NCBI RefSeq assembly: GCF_946481145.1
Contig: NZ_CAMLMJ010000033.1
Location: forward strand, 1-32,866
DNA length: 32,866 bases
Reading direction: 5' to 3'
Source of the DNA: an uncultured Sediminibacterium sp.
GTDB taxonomy: Bacteria > Bacteroidota > Bacteroidia > Chitinophagales > Chitinophagaceae
Positions 32,704-32,866 of this stretch are shown in pieces. The first letter of the stretch is position 1. Every line of letters begins with the position of its first letter. Under the pieces are notes generated by a model, which worked only from the letters and a program-made list of their open reading frames with translations, was not told where the DNA came from and did not search any database. The position numbers and the translations under genes were made by a program.

Positions 32704-32725
32704 TCTCTAAAAATCCGACATCAAA

Positions 32726-32749
32726 CCTCCGTCGCTGAAGCTATGGAGG
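32726..32749. repeat. CCTCCGTCGCT...GGAGG palindrome, first copy
   Basis: CCTCC and GGAGG close an imperfect 24-nt palindrome with GCT/AGC pairing inside. It shares CCTCCGTCGCT and GCTATGGAGG with the palindrome at 32769-32798, so the pair are direct repeats of a hairpin. No T-run follows on either strand. Confidence 0.75.
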
Positions 32750-32760
32750 TCGAGGCCTTT

Positions 32761-32798
32761 AAATAAAAAGCCCTCCGTCGCTAATGCTATGGAGGGCT
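32761..32798 (-). terminator. Probable tRNA-Pro terminator (second copy of the CCTCC palindrome)
   Basis: On the minus strand, AGCCCTCC and GGAGGGCT form a perfect 8-bp outer stem with a partly paired inner part, then TTTTTATTT follows. It begins 4 bp after the tRNA 3' end, so it is well placed as its terminator. The sequence is a duplicate of the palindrome at 32726-32749. Confidence 0.7.
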
Positions 32799-32801
32799 AT
32801 G

Positions 32802-32866
32802 TCGGGAAGACAGGATTCGAACCTGCGACCCCCTGGTCCCAAACCAGGTGCGCTACCGGCCTGCGC
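32802..32866 (-). tRNA. tRNA-Pro(TGG), 5' end beyond the window
   Basis: Read on the minus strand the gene shows the D arm (GCGC...GGTAGCGC), an anticodon stem CCTGG/CCAGG with loop TTTGGGA, anticodon TGG (32839-32841), the T loop TTCGAAT between GCAGG and CCTGT, and the 3' acceptor strand CTTCCCG with discriminator A at 32802. CCA is not encoded. The 5' acceptor strand and the first bases before the D arm, about nine in all, lie outside the window. Confidence 0.93.

Overview
The window looks like chromosomal DNA of a Bacteroidota bacterium, most likely family Chitinophagaceae. The signs are a 2,443-residue SprA (type IX secretion/gliding translocon), the futalosine menaquinone route (mqnB, mqnD), TonB-dependent receptors with an N-terminal carboxypeptidase-regulatory-like domain, and several promoters of the Bacteroidota type (TTG, then TAnnTTTG). 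Most of it is ordinary core and nutrient-uptake sequence. The last 1.7 kb is AT-rich, repeat-laden and carries two orphan genes.

Layout. 1-1167 (minus): mqnB, then the start of mqnD, cut by the window edge. 1168-1588: an intergenic heptad-repeat element. 1589-3419 (plus): two tandem 6-pyruvoyl-tetrahydropterin-synthase-type genes followed by folE, together a pterin cluster. 3534-4427: fabD. 4462-9566 (minus): an iron/heme-type uptake locus, read as TonB-dependent receptor, lipoprotein binding protein, FecCD permease and ATPase, with an unknown 178-residue membrane protein upstream. 10488-14066 (minus): a trans-sulfuration enzyme, a serine hydrolase of the beta-lactamase fold and a GNAT acetyltransferase. 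14121-17147 (plus): a DinB-family protein and a large MG2/plug protein without a barrel. 17260-21236 (minus): a TonB-dependent receptor followed by a beta-propeller phytase lipoprotein, a likely phytate-phosphate scavenging pair. 21436-23097 (minus): an antitoxin, a PIN toxin and fabH, each overlapping the next. 23164-31124 (plus): ruvA and sprA. 31125-32866: the repeat-rich islet with two orphan genes, ending at a tRNA-Pro(TGG) cut by the window edge.

The most unusual feature is a set of intergenic elements built from 7-bp units. Different loci use different heptamers (AGCNNCT/GCTAGNN, TAGGTNN/CTAGNAC, NTGAATN/NTTCACC, CTGATGT/CGGATGG), but the period is always seven. Three of the loci have facing arms that form long inverted repeats. 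Other points of interest are the autoregulation-like palindromes at the toxin-antitoxin/ruvA divergent promoter, the coupling of that module to fabH, terminator-like hairpins between receptor and downstream gene in two separate uptake loci, and the tandem pterin synthases. All functional calls rest on reading motifs and remembered family sequences; no database search was run.
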